Shown: positions 61,391 to 64,000 of the stretch, piece after piece
Numbering within the stretch: position 1 is the first letter of the stretch
How the letters are laid out: every line of letters starts with the position of its first letter
DNA from: Orbaceae bacterium BiB
GTDB taxonomy: Bacteria > Pseudomonadota > Gammaproteobacteria > Enterobacterales > Orbaceae
Length of the DNA stretch: 64,000 nucleotides
Direction: 5' to 3'
NCBI GenBank assembly: GCA_036251205.1
Contig: CP133958.1
Location: forward strand, 2,159,210 to 2,223,209
Notes under the pieces: generated by a model
What the model was told of the DNA's origin: nothing
The model's database searches: none
The model's input: the letters and a program-made list of their open reading frames with translations, nothing else
Translations under genes and position numbers: made by a program

Positions 61391-63715
61391 TTATTTTTTA
61401 TAATGTGGTTTGATAACTAATGGCGCAAATAAAAACGCCGCAAAAATACCGCCAACTAAGACTAAACCAAAACCAACAATTGCACTTGTGTGGCTTAACA
61501 CCAATAAGCCAAATGAGAGTAGAGTGGTTAATGCTGCCATAGATACGGCTAATAATGCACTTTGTTTTTGTTCGCTATGATTACTTAAAAATAAGCTGTA
61601 ATCAATACCGATTCCGATCACTAAGATAAGAGCGAGCATCGAAAATAGGTTAAGAGGTTGCTGTGTGAAACCCTGTATCGATAGTGCACACCCTACCGAT
61701 AATAATATTGGTAACGTGCTTTTTAGTGCCATTTTCACGCCATGATGACGATTTCGATAAATGAAGCTCAAACAAATAACGATAATCGTTGCGATTAATA
61801 ATTGTGTTAAATGTACACGATAATTGGTAAACATATTGTTAAACTCTTGCCTACGATCTAACCATTCTACACCGGGTTCATTTTGTGCTAATTGTTTAAC
61901 TGCATTGATATTGGTAATGCCACTAATGGGAATTAATGCTGCACTGTGACCATTTTCTTCGCTAAACCACAATAATTTTCGTCCCTGGCTAATAGCATGT
62001 TGTAGCCACAGTTCTGGCGTTATTAGTTCATGATTAACTTTTTCAATAGACGGAAATTTGATATCTAGTCCTAGTTGCTGTAATGCAGTAATAATATCAG
62101 GTGAATATTGTTCAATTATCGCAATATTTTGTTGCTGTTTTTGCTTTGATGGTAAGTTGATGGTTTGATATTGCGTGAGAATCCCTTTTTGTTTAGCATC
62201 CTCTAATTTAGGTAAAAATTGTTCTAAATGTTGTAAGGTTTTTTCTGGTGTTTCACCATAAACAATAAACCACTTTTGATCGGTAGACTGTTTAGTAATA
62301 GCAATAATCTGTTGTTCTTCACTATGTAATATAGGCGGAATAGTTTGTAAACGGCCAATATCATCATCAATCGTTAAATTAGCAAGCCCTACACCGATAA
62401 AGATTAGCGCAGCAAAGATCATGCTGAGTTGCATCGCTTTTTTTTGCCATAAATTTAACCAGAGTGTTAATAACGTCTGTCCTGTGTTAGCCCTGACTTG
62501 TAATTTATGCACTAAAAATGGATACCACAAGATGACAGATAAAAATGCACCAATTAAGCCAAAACAGGCAAATATTGATAATTGTTTTAGACCTGGGAAT
62601 GGTGTTATTAACAAAATAAGATAAGTGATAAGGCTTGTATATAATGCAATTACTAGTGTCGGTAACAGTTTAGTTAAACTTTGATTTGGTGACTCTCGAT
62701 CACCGTGTAACAAGCGTTCAGTAAGATAGTGTAATGAATAATCGATTGCTACACCAATAATGCTTGAACTCATGACAATAGTCATAATATGAATTTCTCC
62801 AAATATGACTAATACAGCAATGGTACCACATAAGATACCGATAGCGATTGATAAGAGTGTTAATAAGATGGGACGGATTGAACGAAAAACAGCTAGTATT
62901 AAAAAAATAATTCCCAGCATGGATAACGTGCCAATCGTTGATATATCGCTTTTTGCTTGTGTCGCAGCGTTATCACTATAAAATATTACGCCGCGTTTTA
63001 GTATTTCTGTATTTGGCCATTGTTGTTTTAACTGATTTTCTAGAATTGATAGTTGGTTGACGATTTGGTGCGACTGTTTCATATTGAAAGATGAACCCGT
63101 TAGCTCACCATAAAGCATATACCATGTATTACCATCATTATCTTTGCCGGTTAACCAATTATTGGTGATGCTTAGATTCCCAGCAGTACTTAATTGATTA
63201 ATTTGGGCAGAACGCGTAAGTAATAGAGGATCATTATTTAACTCATTGACACTTATACCGCTAAAAGGTGAGTAGATTTGACTGAGAACCCAATCAAACT
63301 GTGTTTGCTCCCTAAGGCGATTAATAGTTTGAGGATCGGCGAGTTGATAACGATACTGGTAAGCAAAGACTCCCCAATCTTGTTGAAAATTTTGGTCAAA
63401 TTGACCATTAATGTCTTGAATAAAATCTTGTTGTTTGAGCGTGTTATACCACCATTGAACAGCTTGTATTTCATCATTCGTAGCAGGTTTAATTAACCAG
63501 ACGATTTGTTTATCTAATCTATCTTGAAATCCGTTGATTAAATCAATAGGGACATTATTGTTTTGTTCCTGTGGCAGTAGCGATAAAACACTGCTATTTA
63601 TCTTACTGTTAGGTAGCAAATAACTGGCAAAAAATAGTAAGCCAATCACGATAATTAACCATGAAATCGCCCATTTCTTTAGCCTTATATGGTTACTGAA
63701 ATAATTGTTTTTCAT
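61391..63715 (-). CDS. apeM: MMPL/RND-type exporter of the aryl polyene cluster (ApeM-like)
   Basis: A 774-residue inner-membrane protein with the MMPL plan: one N-terminal helix (WAISWLIIVIGLLFFASYLL), a first periplasmic domain, a helix bundle including SSIIGVAIDYSLHYLTERL with the conserved GxxxDY, then a second helix, periplasmic domain and bundle with LVIGIGIDYSLFLSNH. The paired aspartates serve proton coupling in the family. It would export the aryl polyene lipid across the inner membrane. Its first codons overlap the end of the LolA-like gene by 23 bases. Confidence 0.88.
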   Translation of the reverse strand: MKNNYFSNHIRLKKWAISWLIIVIGLLFFASYLLPNSKINSSVLSLLPQEQNNNVPIDLINGFQDRLDKQIVWLIKPATNDEIQAVQWWYNTLKQQDFIQDINGQFDQNFQQDWGVFAYQYRYQLADPQTINRLREQTQFDWVLSQIYSPFSGISVNELNNDPLLLTRSAQINQLSTAGNLSITNNWLTGKDNDGNTWYMLYGELTGSSFNMKQSHQIVNQLSILENQLKQQWPNTEILKRGVIFYSDNAATQAKSDISTIGTLSMLGIIFLILAVFRSIRPILLTLLSIAIGILCGTIAVLVIFGEIHIMTIVMSSSIIGVAIDYSLHYLTERLLHGDRESPNQSLTKLLPTLVIALYTSLITYLILLITPFPGLKQLSIFACFGLIGAFLSVILWYPFLVHKLQVRANTGQTLLTLWLNLWQKKAMQLSMIFAALIFIGVGLANLTIDDDIGRLQTIPPILHSEEQQIIAITKQSTDQKWFIVYGETPEKTLQHLEQFLPKLEDAKQKGILTQYQTINLPSKQKQQQNIAIIEQYSPDIITALQQLGLDIKFPSIEKVNHELITPELWLQHAISQGRKLLWFSEENGHSAALIPISGITNINAVKQLAQNEPGVEWLDRRQEFNNMFTNYRVHLTQLLIATIIVICLSFIYRNRHHGVKMALKSTLPILLSVGCALSIQGFTQQPLNLFSMLALILVIGIGIDYSLFLSNHSEQKQSALLAVSMAALTTLLSFGLLVLSHTSAIVGFGLVLVGGIFAAFLFAPLVIKPHYKK

Positions 63716-64000
63716 CAGTGGTTAAAGGTTTTGTATTATGGTTCGTGAATGTGATAATGGTTTTATCATGTTGCTTATCATCTATTATAATTTGTGATAA
63801 GTATTTAGTACCACTAAGTTCTATTTGGGTAAAAATCTTATTCAAGGGCGCTGCCTTAGGATGCAAAATAAGTTGCCATTGTTTGTCTTGTTGAGAAAGG
63901 GTCAGAGTAAAGTTTTGTTCCAGTGTATTTTTATCAGCATCAAATACCGCACTCAATAATGAATTGAATTGAAATAGCTGAGGTTGTGCTTGTGCTGTAA
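63693..64000 (-). CDS. LolA-like periplasmic carrier, C-terminal part (ApeL-like)
   Basis: The frame is open from the right edge of the window and ends at 63693. Visible residues begin TAQAQPQLFQFNSLLSAVFD and include WQLILHPKAAPLNKIFTQIE and ISYLSQIIIDD-like strands, the twin-strand pattern of LolA carriers; the gene order (carrier, MMPL, lipoprotein) supports it. The N-terminal half with the signal peptide lies outside. A TTG at 63956 is not a real start. Confidence 0.75.
   Translation of the reverse strand, partial: TAQAQPQLFQFNSLLSAVFDADKNTLEQNFTLTLSQQDKQWQLILHPKAAPLNKIFTQIELSGTKYLSQIIIDDKQHDKTIITFTNHNTKPLTTDEKQLFQ

Noticed and set aside
63693-63956. 87-residue protein starting at TTG 63956
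   Set aside because: The frame stays open to the window edge and reads as LolA-like sequence before that codon, so the gene starts outside the window.
1-64000. CRISPR arrays, rRNA operons and phage structural modules
   Set aside because: No regularly spaced direct repeats, rRNA sequence or phage morphogenesis genes were seen. Repeated sequences are explained by IS elements and Sel1 repeats.

Overview
The window is about 35% GC and reads as a low-GC gammaproteobacterium. The rha regulon, RtcR/RtcB and aryl-polyene genes, chaperone-usher fimbriae and many insertion sequences fit Orbaceae from insect guts (Gilliamella-like). That placement is inference from gene content and protein style, not a database match. 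There is no rRNA, no CRISPR array and no intact ordinary tRNA gene.

Layout. 1-7012: metabolism and transport (partial NCS2 purine permease, EamA exporter, class A acid phosphatase, small Sel1 protein, ketopantoate-reductase-like enzyme, MHS-type MFS carrier with pyridoxal kinase). 7056-20951: a surface-structure region between IS6-family copies, with an intact autotransporter carrying GGAI/FxxN repeats, a four-gene fimbrial operon, and a decayed second autotransporter. 21121-29284: L-rhamnose regulon (rhaS, rhaR, then rhaBAD-rhaT-fucO-rhaM on the opposite strand). 30125-37144: nucleoside phosphorylase with MFS carrier, GPH sugar symporter with GH105 unsaturated rhamnogalacturonyl hydrolase, and a DJ-1 protein. 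The GH105 product would be rhamnose, which the rha genes then catabolise. 37251-39867: an IS3 element, a tRNA-Phe attachment-site relic and a DUF1778/GNAT toxin-antitoxin pair.

39905-52296 is the most unusual part: an RNA-repair locus. On the minus strand, a near-consensus sigma-54 promoter is followed by a tRNA-like RNA gene (perfect 7-bp acceptor stem, AAG anticodon position, CCG instead of CCA, bracketed by a 9-bp inverted repeat), a large slipin/SPFH protein with duplicated N-terminal modules, RtcB ligase, and two unknown proteins, one HEAT-like. Divergent rtcR encodes the CARF-AAA+ activator. Downstream of rtcR an overlapping gene has been cut by an IS6 copy, followed by a Sel1-repeat protein and an 892-residue HEAT-repeat protein.

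52403-57147: nested IS elements around a membrane protein. 57173-64000: the distal half of an aryl polyene cluster (ketosynthase, ketoreductase, dehydratase, ketosynthase, DUF3261 lipoprotein, MMPL exporter, LolA-like carrier), cut by the window edge.

One IS6-family element of about 802 bp is present as five copies with an uninterrupted transposase (one of them split outside the gene by an IS3 insertion), one degraded copy and about ten fragments. These explain most gene truncations. Flanking target duplications are absent where I checked, so repeated recombination between copies is likely.
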